Of a stretch of 64,000 nucleotides of DNA, positions 12,175-24,300 are shown piece after piece. Source of the stretch: Staphylotrichum longicolle (taxonomy: Eukaryota; Ascomycota; Sordariomycetes; Sordariales; Chaetomiaceae). The notes below the pieces were generated by a model. The model was given only the letters and a program-made list of their open reading frames with translations. It ran no database searches and was not told the origin of the DNA. Numbering within the stretch: position 1 is the stretch's first letter; every line of letters starts with the position of its first letter. The stretch spans positions 2,118,468 to 2,182,467 of the forward strand of contig JAHCVI010000005.1 in the NCBI GenBank assembly GCA_019096155.1, given 5' to 3'. The translations under genes were made by a program, and so were the position numbers.

Positions 12175-14743
12175 ACATTTGCTGGTGCTGTTCACGCGGT
12201 TCCCGCGGAGCGTTGAGACTTAAGCATGAGCTTCCGTGTTCTTTCCGTCTTTCCTCTTCCCTGCTACACTAGCTACGAAAGGCATCACCAACATGCTATG
12301 ACCGTCACGACCATTTCCCATTCCCCCCTGTTTCCACTAGCGACGACTGGCACGGCATTTCGATTTTTCCTCATGATGCGACACGGTATTTTACTGGGCG
12401 ACGACCATCGAGCATAAGCAACCTCCCCCAGACTCATGATGGTCCTGTCTCGGGGAGGCCCGCTTTGTTGTACACTATCCGCTCGATGGGTACGAGACAA
12501 GTCGCGACGGACATAGAGCGATTGATCTGGAGCGTAATATTCTCCGCAGTCTTTTTTCTTTTGTCAACTCGACTTTCGGTTGCTTCTCTGGGTTTCGGTT
12601 TTCCTCATTTCCACTTCAGATCTCAATCCTCTCGGATAACTCCACCACTCCCGATTTCACCGCAATCTCATGCTCGCCTTAATGAGACCCAACTCTGCGC
12701 CATCTGCATCGGACAATCTTCTCAACGATATGGCACAATGCTCAAGCCATAGGGGGTGCAGGACGCAATGACCGCTTGGGGCGCGAGAGAAAGAGGGATT
12801 CGGGCTGTATTTGCGCTCTGCGAGTCCACCGCTGTGACGGCTACGCATCGCAATCATTCACTTCTTCATGGCCAGCAACTGGGACGGTTTGCTTTATGAC
12901 CTTATCCATGCCAATTGCTGTGCTGGCAATCGAGCTCCGCCACGGTCACGGCGGATGGATCTTTCACCATTTGGGAATCCACCAAGGCATCTTGTGGTCA
13001 GGATGGGCCATCTGGGATTTGGGTCTTGGAGGCACCACGCAAATTCGACAACAGGCGGCTGGTCACCACCGCAATCCCGTTCCCAGCCTTGGACTTTTCC
13101 TCTATTCCGCCTTCTTCACATGGGCTCCGGCGTTCTTGTCCCATCCCGGTCCTGCTGCGCTGCTGGACGCCAATCCGCAGCTGCACAAAACCCCGGGGAT
13201 TTCTTCTTTTCATTTATCTTGTTTTCTTCTGCTGCTTTTTCGGCCTCTCGCTACCACCAGCAAACTTTCCGGCCCTCACCCCTGGCAACATTGACCTCGG
13301 TCAGGTCTTGGGACTGCACATGGGTCAGGGTTCTCGACAAACTGAAGGAATCGGAGGAGAGCGTGCGATGGTATGGGAGGGTATGGCTGTGACTCGCCGA
13401 GTATCTGCACCATGCGATTCTGGCAGAAGCAGCAAGCTTGGCTCTGGCTGGTTGGCTCACGCTGGCCTTTTCGTGCCCTGCCTTGGTTTGCCTGTATTTA
13501 GACTAGACGACGCAAAACAAAAAGGTTGCATTTTTAACATCTTTGCTGTGTGATGACTTGGCCGTGATATGCCTGGGCGCCCGTTGTGATCTCCTGAGAT
13601 ATGTGTCAGCCTGTCGCTGGGGATCCCCGTGGAATGTCTGCCTTATCGAGTGATGTTAACGCAGTTCTAGAGGTGTTGAGGTTTCAAAAGAGTGAGTCCA
13701 GTTGCGGAACACCACAACCCTGAGCTCCACGCTTCACTCTTTCGTTGGCTTCGGTTCCCTTGTCCGTCTTTACTGACCTGTTGTCAGTGATGAAAAGTTC
13801 GGCATGTAAGATACCCTTGGTTGAACTGTCGTCCTCCCATTGAGGATCACACAGTTGTCCTTGGCCGTTGCGATACTTGCTTTAACCAATTTTCCGCTTC
13901 ATAATCCCCATCCTCGACGATGAAAGGAGATAATCAAGAAGCAAGACTGTCTTGAACCCCGAGTAACAACCCTCCTTGTCAACCAGCGTTGTGGTACGCA
14001 ATCCCTATTCCCCATCTTCAGCAACTTCTGACTACTACTGCTAGCCAACGTTGCGAGTAAGAACCATGTCTCGCCACCTGCGGAGCCACTCCCCCAAATG
14101 CTCAACGGGACAGGACAATTCCATACTATATGTTGTTCCCGAGCACAAAAAAGGTCGACAAAACATGGAGGGCAGGTCTGCAAAGAATAATCCGAGCCTC
14201 AGACGTGGTACAGTCCTGCAAGCAAACTAGAAACGGAAGCTGGACAGTTAAAACCTGTCACGCACAGCTGGGGACTTGAGGGGCGGTGTGGCAGACCAAA
14301 CACAGCACGCACGCAGCTCAGATGGCTTGGGAGGATACCTTGGTATTAAAACAGGGATGCAAGCAGAGAGTGCAGAGAGAGAAGGACAAGAGACACACAG
14401 GGGGCGCAGACACAGTGTAACTGCAAGTGGGAAGAAAGATGGGTAAAAAGATGTTTCATATCCCAACTCCAAGCCGGGGGAATCACAATGCCATTCATAA
14501 ACGCAAAGTTTGCGGACAAATCTCATCTGCACCCTTTTGAGGGGCGCCAGTCCATTCCTTTTTTGCTCGGCTAAGTCGAATTCCCCATCCCAGTGCTCCC
14601 GAATGTCAGCATCCCGCTTGACTTCCTCAGGCGAGCCAGCCTGTCCGATATGCCACTCCGCTGCACGAAACAGAAGAACCAGAGCCGCAACACAGCCCCA
14701 ACCGCAATCTCCATCACGATGGTCCACGCCTCGTGCGAGACGT
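12175..14743. other. Convergent intergenic region, PUF4 and RPL15 3' ends
   Basis: Between two converging genes lie 2.6 kb without a supportable gene. Open frames at 12776-13553 (plus) overlap each other in several frames without motifs. The region should hold the 3' UTR of PUF4 on the left and of RPL15 on the right. I see no tRNA or repeat in it. Confidence 0.55.
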
Positions 14744-15618
14744 TTACCGGTAGCGCCACAGAGAGAGGGTGTTGTGGCGGAGCCAGGTCTTTCTCCGGCC
14801 GGCCTTGGTCTTGTTGTAGCGGTGGCCCTTGTTGAGACCGCGCGACTTCTTGCCGGTGGCGGTGAGACCGCGGGCCTCGCGGTGCTTGTGGACGGGGTTG
14901 ACGATCCAGTTGATGCGGGGGTCGCGGCGGATGGCCTTGTGCTGGGGGTCGACGAGGATGACCTCGAAGTACTTGTAGGTCGAGTCCTGGTTGATCCAGT
15001 AGGAGTTCAGGACGCGGAGGTTGGCGCAGCGGCGGCCGACACGCTCCTCAGCGGTGGCCTTGAGCGAGCGCTGGTACTTGAGCTGGTTCACACCCTGGTT
15101 GGTGGGCTTGCCTGTAGAGTGGAAAACCGATTAGTCGTCCATCCCAAAACGTGCCGGCGTGCCAATTGCACACGCTCCAGCCAATGTAGCGGTCGTGAAG
15201 GACTTACCATAGGTGGCGCCCTTGGGAACGGGCCTCTTGCGGCCACCACGGCGGACACGCACGCGGTAGATGACATAGCCCTGCTTGGCCTTGTAGCCGA
15301 GGCGGCGAGCCTTGTCGGGGCGGCTGGGCCTCGAGGCGCGGTGGATGACGTTCAACTGGCGGAGCTATATTGATGCACTCTCAGCAAATGTTCAACGAGT
15401 GTATAGCAAGAACGGGGCGAGTTTCGTGGTTCCGCTGGCGAAAAATCTCGACCGGGAGAACAGACTCGAGGTTTATCGCCCGCGAAACCGGAAAAGCCGC
15501 CGTCCACGATATCGAGGGTGCTTTAACTAACCTCCCAGCAGCGAACCCGGAGAAGGAAGCGAACGACATCGCTCTGCTTCTTCTTCGAAAGCTCCTCGAG
15601 GTACTTAAGGGCACCCAT
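14744..15618 (-). CDS. RPL15: 60S ribosomal protein eL15
   Basis: This is a structural protein of the large cytosolic ribosomal subunit. Three exons give 203 residues, the normal length: 15532-15618 (MGALKYLEELSKKKQ to RVRCWE), 15208-15364 (LRQLNVIHRASRPSRPDKAR to ATYG) and 14744-15111 (KPTNQGVNQLKYQRSL to LSLWRYR, stop TAA). Introns are 167 bp (donor GTTAGT, acceptor ATAG) and 96 bp (donor GTAAGT, acceptor CTACAG). Phases agree and the protein is nearly invariant relative to eL15 of other fungi. The start at 15618 is the family start; no in-frame alternative fits. Exon 1 encodes only 29 residues, and the long first intron of a highly expressed ribosomal gene is typical of this group. Confidence 0.97.
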
Positions 15619-16211
15619 TTTGCCTGTGCAATCTCGCAAGTCAGCTCCTCGTCGCCAACAAATTCGGGCAAGAAAAATCGAGGGTGATTGACGCAGAGAA
15701 ATGCAGACGATGTCGTCGTGAGGAGCAGGAAATACGCACCAACCTCGAATTCCTGTTGTTAGTACGGTTGAAGGAATCCGCCAAGTTCGTGAGAGTCGGG
15801 AGAACAAAATTTCGGGAACTCTGCGATTGTGGAAAGCGAAAGCCCTAACCGAAGGGCTGAGCGGCTAAACTTTATCTGGACTAGCTCAGATGGTCCAAGC
15901 TTGACCGCCTCGCTCCCTTCGCAAATCTTGGCGCTACCCCACATTCTGCCATCTTGAAAATCCACTTCGCCGCTGGTGCTTTCAAACTTCATGCATGGCT
16001 AAGGTACAGTTTGGACGGCACTATTCGTTCAATCTACTATGCGTTCTCTGATTCCGATTTCAGGTGCGACTTATTGGAGCCATTGATCTGTAAGCTAAAT
16101 AGCACAAATCTGCATCCTCCCACAAGCAACCTCTTCGTGACCTTGAGCGTGACACTTTCTTGAACATGAGCAATGTGCCCTCTAGCATCCTCTCTCGTTT
16201 CTGGGCAACGG
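15619..16211. other. Intergenic: RPL15 promoter and 5' leader
   Basis: The space between the RPL15 start and the 3' end of the next minus-strand gene is 593 bp. It must contain the ribosomal-protein promoter. I see no coding sequence and cannot assign a named promoter motif by eye. Confidence 0.5.
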
Positions 16212-17233
16212 TCACTCCCCCTTATTCGGGGGCAAAGTCCTCACCACCCCCGCCAGCGCAACCATCTGCCTCCGTGCCACCACACCCCAGCTCTCCTCCC
16301 CTCTTAGCAACCGTTCCTTCCTCTTCTTCCACTCAAACAGCCCCCTCGCCAAGTTCTCCGCCTCACTCCTCTTTTCTTCTTCATCATCATCGCCGCTGCT
16401 CTCCTCTCCTCCTCCGTCGACCTCCTTGCATCTGTCCCCTGGCGTAATCCACCCCTCCACAACCTTTTCCCCGTATGCTTTCCCGTACTCCAGCAGCTTC
16501 CGCATGCCCTCGGCGTCTTGTTCCCATGTCTCGCGCGGAGATGTCAGGTCCGGCGTGCTCGAGTCCTTCTTGGCCGTCTGGTGGCACTTGAATATTTCTC
16601 GGCCGAGGCGCAGAAGATGCTGGGTCTGCTCAAAGACGGGGTTGTCTTTGGTGGAGAGTGTCTGGGAGGCGGCGGTTTGTAGGGTGTTGAAGACGTTCGA
16701 GATGTCGTCTATGCCGGAGACTTGTGGTTCGACTCTAGGTAGTGTTAGCGGCGGCATGTCATTGTTGAAGAAGGCAGGGGTGAGGTTGGGTGGGGGGGAG
16801 GAAACAGACAGGTCCTGTTTGAGTTTTGCGAGAGTTTCCTCTGCGCTCTCCCGGCCTTGGGCGACTCGCTCTTTGAAACTCTGAATGAACGCTTTAGATT
16901 TCTTGTTCTGATCCATCAGGTGCTGCTCGATGGTTGCTGGTTTTGAGGAGCCCCTTATCATCCATGTCAGCTAAGAGGCTGAAGCCCGAAAGAGTCGACA
17001 AACTTGATGAGCACCCACCGGCCATGGTCCCCAAAATCATCATCAAGATCGTCAGTTTTCTTGGGAGCCCGTGAGGCAGCTCCACGAGCTCTCTTGGCAG
17101 GTCTGGAGGAGGGCTCTTCGCTCTCATTGTCGTCTGTAACAGGCAAAGACTTGGATGTGCGGGTCGATCGAGCACAAGACGCAGAGGGCCGGAGTGGGGA
17201 CGCGGCGTCTTTGGCCTTCCGCTTTGGAGGCAT
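16212..17233 (-). CDS. Unrecognised protein with basic N-terminus and coiled-coil-like middle
   Basis: I do not recognise the family. Two exons (17019-17233 and 16212-16953) are joined across a 65-bp intron with donor GTGGGT, branch GCTGAC and acceptor ATAAG; the phase is consistent and gives 318 residues. Residues 1-70 are Lys/Arg/Ser-rich with KRK- and AKRARG-type clusters, suggesting a nuclear protein (inference), followed by an acidic DDLDDDFGDHG patch. Residues about 80-125 (EQHLMDQNKKSKAFIQSFK and onward) are heptad-like and charged. Near residue 230 there is an acidic Gly/Glu/Asp stretch, then a basic FEWKKRKERLLRG segment. The start MPPKRKAKD at 17233 is the first ATG of the frame that follows a stop-free leader poorly. 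It could be a chromatin or kinetochore-associated protein, but nothing in the sequence proves that. Confidence 0.75.
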
Positions 17234-18597
17234 GATGTATTTGGAGAACGAGGACAGGTCGAGAATGGGAAAGAGAAGCTTTGGCGTTACGACCCAGGCT
17301 TCGAATCCTCTCAAATGAACGACGGCCAGGAGGTGAAAAACTCAACACATCAATCTGGAACGAGAAGCGTATGGGGAAGAGAGCCGAACAACGGCACGCA
17401 TGGAGATTTAATTACCACTGGCGTTCTCAGAAGAACATCCAGAGGCAAGGGATAGGTCTTTTAATACTGTGCGTTGGTCTCGTCGATGGTACTTTCCTCT
17501 CTCCATCAAACCTTTCCGAGGAAGGCACAAGCGGGGCAAACGTTCAATGTGCCCCAGGCTCAAATCATTGGAGGCGGAGAGGAAGGGACGACCCCTCGAC
17601 GATGTCTCTGTGCGGCATCTCAGGCCGTCAGAGGGAAACTGACATGGTTGGGAGAACAGAAAACACGAGGGCCCAAATGAGGAGACTTGCTGTGAACGAT
17701 CTGGCCGTTTCTGCCCGAGAAACAAGAGGCTGACACAACTCAACTTCGCGACTCTTGCACGGCTGTCCTACAATTGCAAGGAAAAACAAGCAAAACACCA
17801 TGGACCTAAACATTCAGCAAAAGTCATCCGGTAATACGGTGCGAATATAAGCAGTCCAAAAGCCAAATCTTGATTGTATGCTCTGTAAAGGTATCCCATC
17901 CCTAACCAAACCAAACTCGAGTGGTAGTCCCCGTTTTGTAGTCTCTGAGAAGAATAAAAAGGATTACACAAATGCCCACAGCAAAGAAAGCCCTGAGCCC
18001 TCTCTGTCTCTCTCTGTGTGTGTCTCTCTGTCTATGGTGAAAAAAGAGAAAGTCTTTTCAGTTCATCAAAGGCAACAACAGCCGACGACAGTACGTCGTC
18101 GGCAGCGAGAAGGTAATAAAAAAAGGACAGAGAAGCAAGGAAAGTGACAAAGAATGTAAGGTGCCTGTCTTCAACCCAACCGGACCTTTCAAAGTATTAG
18201 AATCCGAAGAAGAAGAAAAGCAAAGAAACGAGAGGAAAATCGGTGTAAATCTGAATGGGAAACCCGTCTTGAACCGCAGTCAACAATCCGTGGCGCCCAT
18301 CTGAGAAAAGAAGTAGGAAGGTATTCGCAAATGAAAAAGAGGCCTTTGGCCAACATGGCCAGAGAAGACATGTTGGCCGACACCTGACAGAAGATGGCCG
18401 GTTGCAGCAACCGTACGGTGGTCTCGACGTGTCCCATAGTCTCATAACAGAAGGATCGGGCGTTACCATACGTCTTTTGCCGTGATCTTTCTATTTTGTA
18501 TCGCATTTCCGCATGAGCAAGTCTTGTGTGTCCGACAATGAGTAGGAAAATCGACAATGGTGAAGGGTAGTCCGAGTCGTCATGTATCATCCCGCAT
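17234..18597. other. Intergenic between the unrecognised minus-strand gene and PSP1
   Basis: This 1.36 kb stretch has no supportable gene. It holds the promoter of the 16212-17233 gene and the 3' UTR of PSP1. A short CT/GT-rich simple-sequence tract lies at about 18001-18035. Confidence 0.5.
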
Positions 18598-21366
18598 CTA
18601 GCGCGAGTTCAGTGACAAGCCCTGGAAAGATCCAAGCAATTCTGCCTGTGCTCCAAGAGAAGAGATGGCCTGGTCGTGCTGGGAGCCGCTGGCAGACTGC
18701 GGGCTTGGGTAGCGCCCACGCCCAGCGAAGTCTCCTGCCTGTTGAAAAGTGCCAGCGAAGGCGTCCAATCCCTGCACCATGCCTGGGTTGTATGGCATGG
18801 CTCCTGCCCGAGAAGTGTTCCCGAAGGCTCCGTACGGGTTGTAGGGGTAGTTCGTGCCCGGGTAATTCGATCCCGGCGCGACCGCACGGTCGGCGTTGAA
18901 CGAAGCGGCAAAGGATGGCTGGATACCACGGCCTGCCTGGGTGGGACCAGAGTAGGCAGACTGCGATTCCTGCTGCGGCTCCTGGCGGTGGGCCGATGCG
19001 GTAGACCGGTTCACCACGGCTCCGGGACCGACACCGCTCGGTGCTTGCAACCCCAGCGCAGTGGGGCTCGCAAACGATGCCGGGTTGATAGCTGACATCC
19101 AGATGCGCGTCTTGTAGATTTTGAAGAGGTCAGTGACGAGCGAGTTGAAGTTGATGTACGAATCGGCAAAATAGTAGAAGGTCAACTTCTTCCAATCCCT
19201 GTGGGAGCGTCAGCATCAGACCAGAAGGAGCGAAACAGATCAGAGGAAAACTTACATCTGAAACTCGGCATCGAGGATTTCCATATTGAGCCCGTGCTCC
19301 TTGACCTTTTGTTGGCAGACCCGTTTTGCTTTTGCCTCATTCCCTTCCTTTTCTCGCAAGGCATGGATCTCGTGGCTTTGCGCAAGACGCTTGATCAATT
19401 TGGGCTTCAACTCCCCAGCACCGGGCTCCTGGATATGGTGATGATGGCTCGGGGGTCCCATCCCTCCCACAGCACTGCCCTGGAGACCGTTGGATGCCGC
19501 CATGAGGCCAGCCCCAGCACCCTCATGTGCCGCGGCAGCATTCTGCGAGTACATCATGAGCCACCGGTACTGCTCCTCCGCGTAATGCTCTTTGAGTTCC
19601 TTGGCGGTCTGCCAGTCGACGTTGTCTCGCGCAACGGTGCCCAAGTCGGTGCCGCGATCGGCCTCCACTATCACCAGGTCGCCAGGCTTGACGGTGAGTC
19701 CGGTGCCCTCCTGAATGTAGAAGACATCGGCTCTGGCGCATTTGAACAGCACGATGTGTAGAGACTGGTTGTGCCGAGGCTGTGCCATGCCATACATGCT
19801 GCGATGGGGCGAGGCCGGTCGGTTGGAGAACGACCCAGGCATTCCAGCGTAGGGGGAAGGGTAGTGATTGCCGTACGCAGCTTGGGCCAGTCCTTGCTGG
19901 GAACCGCCAGTGAAGTATGGCGACACTGGAGGCATCGTCAGATCGGCTACTACGGCAACGCTGCTCGGTGAGGACTTACCTTGGCTGTTGACGGCATAGT
20001 TGTGCGTTTCGGGATACGCGGTCGAGAATTCCTGTGCGTGGGCAAGATCCTGAGCCGCCGACTCGTGCGCCTGGACAGCATCTCCGATGGAGCTGATGGA
20101 GGCCTGCCGAGTTGGCACGTCGGCAAACGAGTGCCGTCGGCTTTGGGGGATATCTCCCAAGCCGCCAAAACCAAGCGAGCTCTGCCAGAACGCCTTTTTC
20201 ACGTTCTCCAATTTCCTGTTCTCTACCATATACGGAGTCCGGAAGGGGCCAGCGCCGTACTCGCTCATTCTTCGCGCGAGGCCCCTTCGAGTTGCGGCAT
20301 CAGCAGACCCATCGTTCAGCTCGTCGTGCTCATCGACCGCGTAGTCCGATTCCTCCGGTACCGGTTCCTGCAGATAGCTTGAACTCAGACCGAACGCGCT
20401 GGCTGTCGAGGCTCGGGGACGCAGTCGCGCACTTTGGTACTGCTGCTGTTGACGCAGCATCATGTTCTCACGCGTGAGCATCTCGATGGTCTTGGCTGCG
20501 TCTTGATGTTGACTTCCCTGCATGGAACCGCTGCTATCGTCGTCATCGTCTTCGTTCACCTTGCCGAGCATGCTGCCGTCGTTAGACATCTCACTCAGCA
20601 TACTGGGCCGGGAGGGCCGATGCTGAAGGCCCGGATGCCCCATTGTCCGACGAGTGCCCATCATCGACGCAGGAGCCATCGACGTAGCAATAGACTCGGG
20701 CTCGAGTTGACCCACCGAGTACGACTGGGACCGGTACGTCTTCGGGGTTGGGTGCAAGGGGATCGCGAAGGGAATCTGCGAACTGGGGGCATCTCTCGGC
20801 GCGGGTGAGGTCTGCGTCAAATTCACATCACCGGCGAAGAACGAGCTGCTCGAGCCCCCAGGAGGGAGAGTAGAGGTAGGCGAGGGAAGAACCTCGGTCA
20901 GGCGTGAAGGTGGCTCCTTTCTTTCGTTGTTCCAAATCCCAGTACCCCAAGGAAATGAGCCCGCCCCAGGGTGGGCCCGTCCAAGAACGCCTGTTGAGGC
21001 CGCGTGGGAACCCCAACTTGCGACTCCCGCATCGCCGGAAGGCGTAGCCGGGTGGGAGCTGGTTGGCGACATCGATGTGCTGGCAAAAGACCCCTTCCTC
21101 TGGGTCTGGCGGGGTAGCGGCTGTTGAGAAGTGTCGTTCAACCAGGATGACCGGCGCACTGGTTGCGGGGGCTGGACAGGGGGTGGTAGAACGTCCTGGC
21201 GATGATTCTCGGCTTCGTCATCCGAGCTGGCCAGCGCTTCGGAATCGGGCGTGGACCTTCGGTTGAGCTTGTCGAGCAGTATCGCCTGGCTGTTAGGCGG
21301 GCCAGCCGGAAAGCTCCCCTGACCTGCCTTGGTCGGAGGGCCGGTCTTGATCGTTCCGGAACTCAT
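18598..21366 (-). CDS. PSP1: PSP1 C-terminal-domain protein
   Basis: The C-terminal part carries the PSP1 conserved region: HIVLFKCARADVFYI, VKPGDLVIVEADRGTDLGTV, a long helical linker, then DWKKLTFYYFADSYINFNSL and LFKIYKTRIWM. In yeast, PSP1 was found as a suppressor of DNA polymerase alpha mutations; the molecular role is not settled. About 500 N-terminal residues are Ser/Pro-rich and likely disordered, with an acidic run (NEDDDDDSSGS) and a Gln/Met-rich TRENMMLRQQQQYQ segment. Proposed exons: 19980-21366, 19256-19925 and 18598-19198, for 885 residues. The second intron (19199-19255, GTAAGT/CACAG, 57 bp) is required for the domain. The first (19926-19979) is 54 bp and stop-free, so an unspliced reading is also open. 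A Gly/Tyr/Pro-rich tail ends the protein. The start at 21366 is the first ATG of the frame. Confidence 0.9.
19926..19979 (-). other. 54-nt in-frame, stop-free candidate intron in PSP1
   Basis: Reading the minus strand there is a consensus donor (G/GTAAGTCC at 19979), a branch-like ATCTGACG and an acceptor CTCCAG ending at 19926. The length is 54 nt, divisible by three, with no stop in the open frame. Splicing gives SQ-VSPYFTGG; retention inserts 18 residues. Both readings leave the conserved domain intact. Confidence 0.65.
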
Positions 21367-24300
21367 AGTTGCAACGGCTACAAGGTGCGAAGCTGGAGGA
21401 TACGAAACTCGCCGCGTTGAAGACGGCAGACTGTAGGGGGGAAAGCGGGCGAGAGAGAAGACAGACGCGGTCGGAATAGGACCACCAGTCGAGATTGCAG
21501 CCAGCTAATGAAGGCTGGTCAGCGACTTGTGTTGTGTTCAAAGTTTTGCAACGGCAACAATCCGAAACAGGAGACTGAGAGATACAGCACAGTCGCATAA
21601 AGACGGGAAGACTTACAAGCGAACAGGCTGGGTAAAGTTCTTGTCAAACAGGGTATTTCCTTCCGGGAGTCTATCTTCTTTTAAAATGGAGCCAAGCTGG
21701 TCGTCACAAAACAGCGACAACAGACACCACAGGAACGTCGAGTCCAAGACCTCAGCGATGCTGTCAAGGGAGTCGGACGAATCGGGAGGGTGAACAAGCA
21801 GGGCGGAGTCTTGAAGGTATGAACGAGTACGGAGGTAAAGAGAGTTCGGGTGCCGTAGCTGTTCGACGGAGCGGAATGGGTGGCAGAGTCCCAGGTAGTG
21901 GGAAAGTGCGCGTTTGTTGATTGATGCGTGGGAGAATGTGGTCGGTTATGGCGTGCGCCGCGTCGGTGGGAGAAGGCGGCAGCGCTAATCGCGACCACCC
22001 ATTGCAGGAGCGAGCCCCCTCGACCAACGTGGACAGAGACAAGTCGCAGATCGCAGATCGTGCGTCGCCGACGGGATGGTTCGGGTGTCCTGGACGAGGT
22101 TTGACAGCTTGTGCGAGGCGCGTCTTCGTCGTCGCCGTCGAACCAAGGGGAGGGAAGGAGGAGGAGAGCGGTCGAGGGGCGGAAGATGAGGGGAGGGGTG
22201 AAATGGAAATGAAGATGTGAGGTGTCGAGGTTCAAGGATTGAGGCGCGCGAGGTTCCAGGTCAGCGCTCGTGCACTGGAGGGTCCCGTCAAGGTGTGAGC
22301 GGGGAAAGCTGGGGGAGGCGCGCTGGTCGTTCAGTGGCTGGGACCCCCCTCAGGCGAGGTCCAAAAACCGAGCGCGCAAACACACGGGGGAAAAAAGCGC
22401 CGCGACGCACGCTCAAAAACGGGGGCAACAACAGGGTCAGGCCGGGTGGGCAGGCGGGTTCGAAGGAGAGATGACGAGGTGGCGTGTAACCATAATTCGA
22501 TTCAACCCCCCCCACCTCACCCGCCCGGGCCTGTCTCGGTCTGGAAAGCATTGCAGCTTCCGCCCACTCACCGGCCAAGCAATGGAAATTTGGGGTCGCC
22601 GCCCAGACCGGAAGTGCGCTAGCGCGGTACCTGCACTGTCCCGGAGGGCTCAAGGCTTTGCTGTCAAGAAAGTCCCGGAAACGTCACCTTGTTGGCTCTG
22701 TCCGCTGCCATGTCATGCCCCGAGGCCGCGGCTGGGGACCGCTGCGAGATCAAAAAGAACCGTGGCTCAGGCGCTTGAAGGTGAGCCCGACCTGCGTTTT
22801 TGTCCGCTGCGGTCGTCGTCCCAGCTCCGATTTCGAGGCCCTGGACGGGATTGACAAAATATGCAGCCAGTCGGTCCACAAGTGGCTTTTTGAAGTCTAA
22901 CAGAACAGCGAGGCAGTGGGCTCATGTGTCTCCGATCTTGTGTTCATCCTTCTTGTCTCTGTTATCTTTCCATGATGTAGTACCAGTATACTGTGTAGTT
23001 GGTGTCGGATTCTTGGGTCGCGAGCTGAGTTTCTCCAACACCATGGACACGGTGAGCATGTCTTGGAAACTGTTGTCAATCCAAGCTCTCGGCATTTTGA
23101 CGCAACTTGAAGAGCGGTGGGTCCAGCTGTTGATACCAATTCAAGCACCCATTGACCGATCTTCTAACTTGAACCTGCAGGCCTCGACTGCTGCATCTGG
23201 TTGGGTTTTGTTCTGTGGTAATACCTTACACAGTAAGTGTCGGTAAAGCGACGCCGGCTTGGCACGAAACACTCTCTGGTTCCCTCCGCACTGTGCAGCG
23301 AGCTAATCTGGATCCATGATCCTTGCGAGCTCCCCAATTGGCAGGCCAGGGGTCCTCGATTCCGGGCGGGGAAGGAGGGGCCATGAGCTTGCTCATCCCT
23401 TCTGGAACTCCGCCAGCGGTTGAGCTGCACCTCAGTTCAGTCCAGCTTTCAAACTTGAGGCTCGATTTGGCAATGGAACCGAAGACAGCCGCAATGCGCC
23501 CACGCAAAAAAGGACAAGAAAACCTGTTGGAACGGTGAGGAAAGCAATAGTAGGAGATGAGAGCAGGCTGGCTCCAAGCAAAATCACAGTCTCAAGGCAC
23601 GGCCCTAGAAGCACTGGTGCCCCTCCCCAGCAGTTAACGTTTTCCACTGCGTATTGGCTAACTTTGGTAGCGCATCGTCACGACACGGCACTCAAGTTAC
23701 GGTGCAGGTTACTCCTGAAAGTCGCCAGCCCCCTGGGACGGGGATATTCTGACTGCTTCAAGTACAACGCCGCCGCCGTGCATGTTTTGGAGGAACGGCT
23801 CCACAGAGGGCAATCACGGCACAGATGCACGTTTCCTGCGATGCAGGCGGCCCAAAACGGGGTGGAGGTGCAGCTCGATGGGAGTCTGGGTCACCGAGCT
23901 CAGTGGCTGCTTCTCCTCACACGACCTCGCCAGCGCTCACCGGCCTCCAAATTCTCTATCTCCAACCGTCGATGACGATCAAAATGCACCCCAACTGCTT
24001 CTGTTGCCACCTCTGCTTAAACTACAATGGCCAGACATAAATCCAGGAGAGAGGTGTAATGCCGTGGCTGCGGTGTGACTACGGTATCCCGTGCCCCGCA
24101 AAGAAGAGGCCATGGCAATCGGTGAGTGGTGGTCGGAGCCGTTGAGGGCGCTCCCCGAACACGCCACCAAGTCGAGACGATGTCGGCAGTGCTCACGGTG
24201 ACGGGATGGAATTTAGCAAGCGAGGCACGCACGCCAGGAGGCCGGCGAGCGATAGGTGGAGGTTTTGTGGAGGTCAAAGGGGCTGCAAAGGCATCACGCG

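Noticed and set aside
10765..12195. 476-codon open frame antisense to the PUF domain
   Set aside because: Complement of a GC-rich, strongly biased coding frame; no family motif, and the sense strand encodes eight unmistakable PUF repeats.
12776..13553. Overlapping plus-strand frames downstream of PUF4
   Set aside because: Three frames are open over the same DNA, none has motifs, and the position suits a 3' UTR.
21681..22235. 184-codon minus-strand frame upstream of PSP1
   Set aside because: Pyrimidine-rich sequence typical of a fungal 5' leader; the translation is low complexity without motifs.
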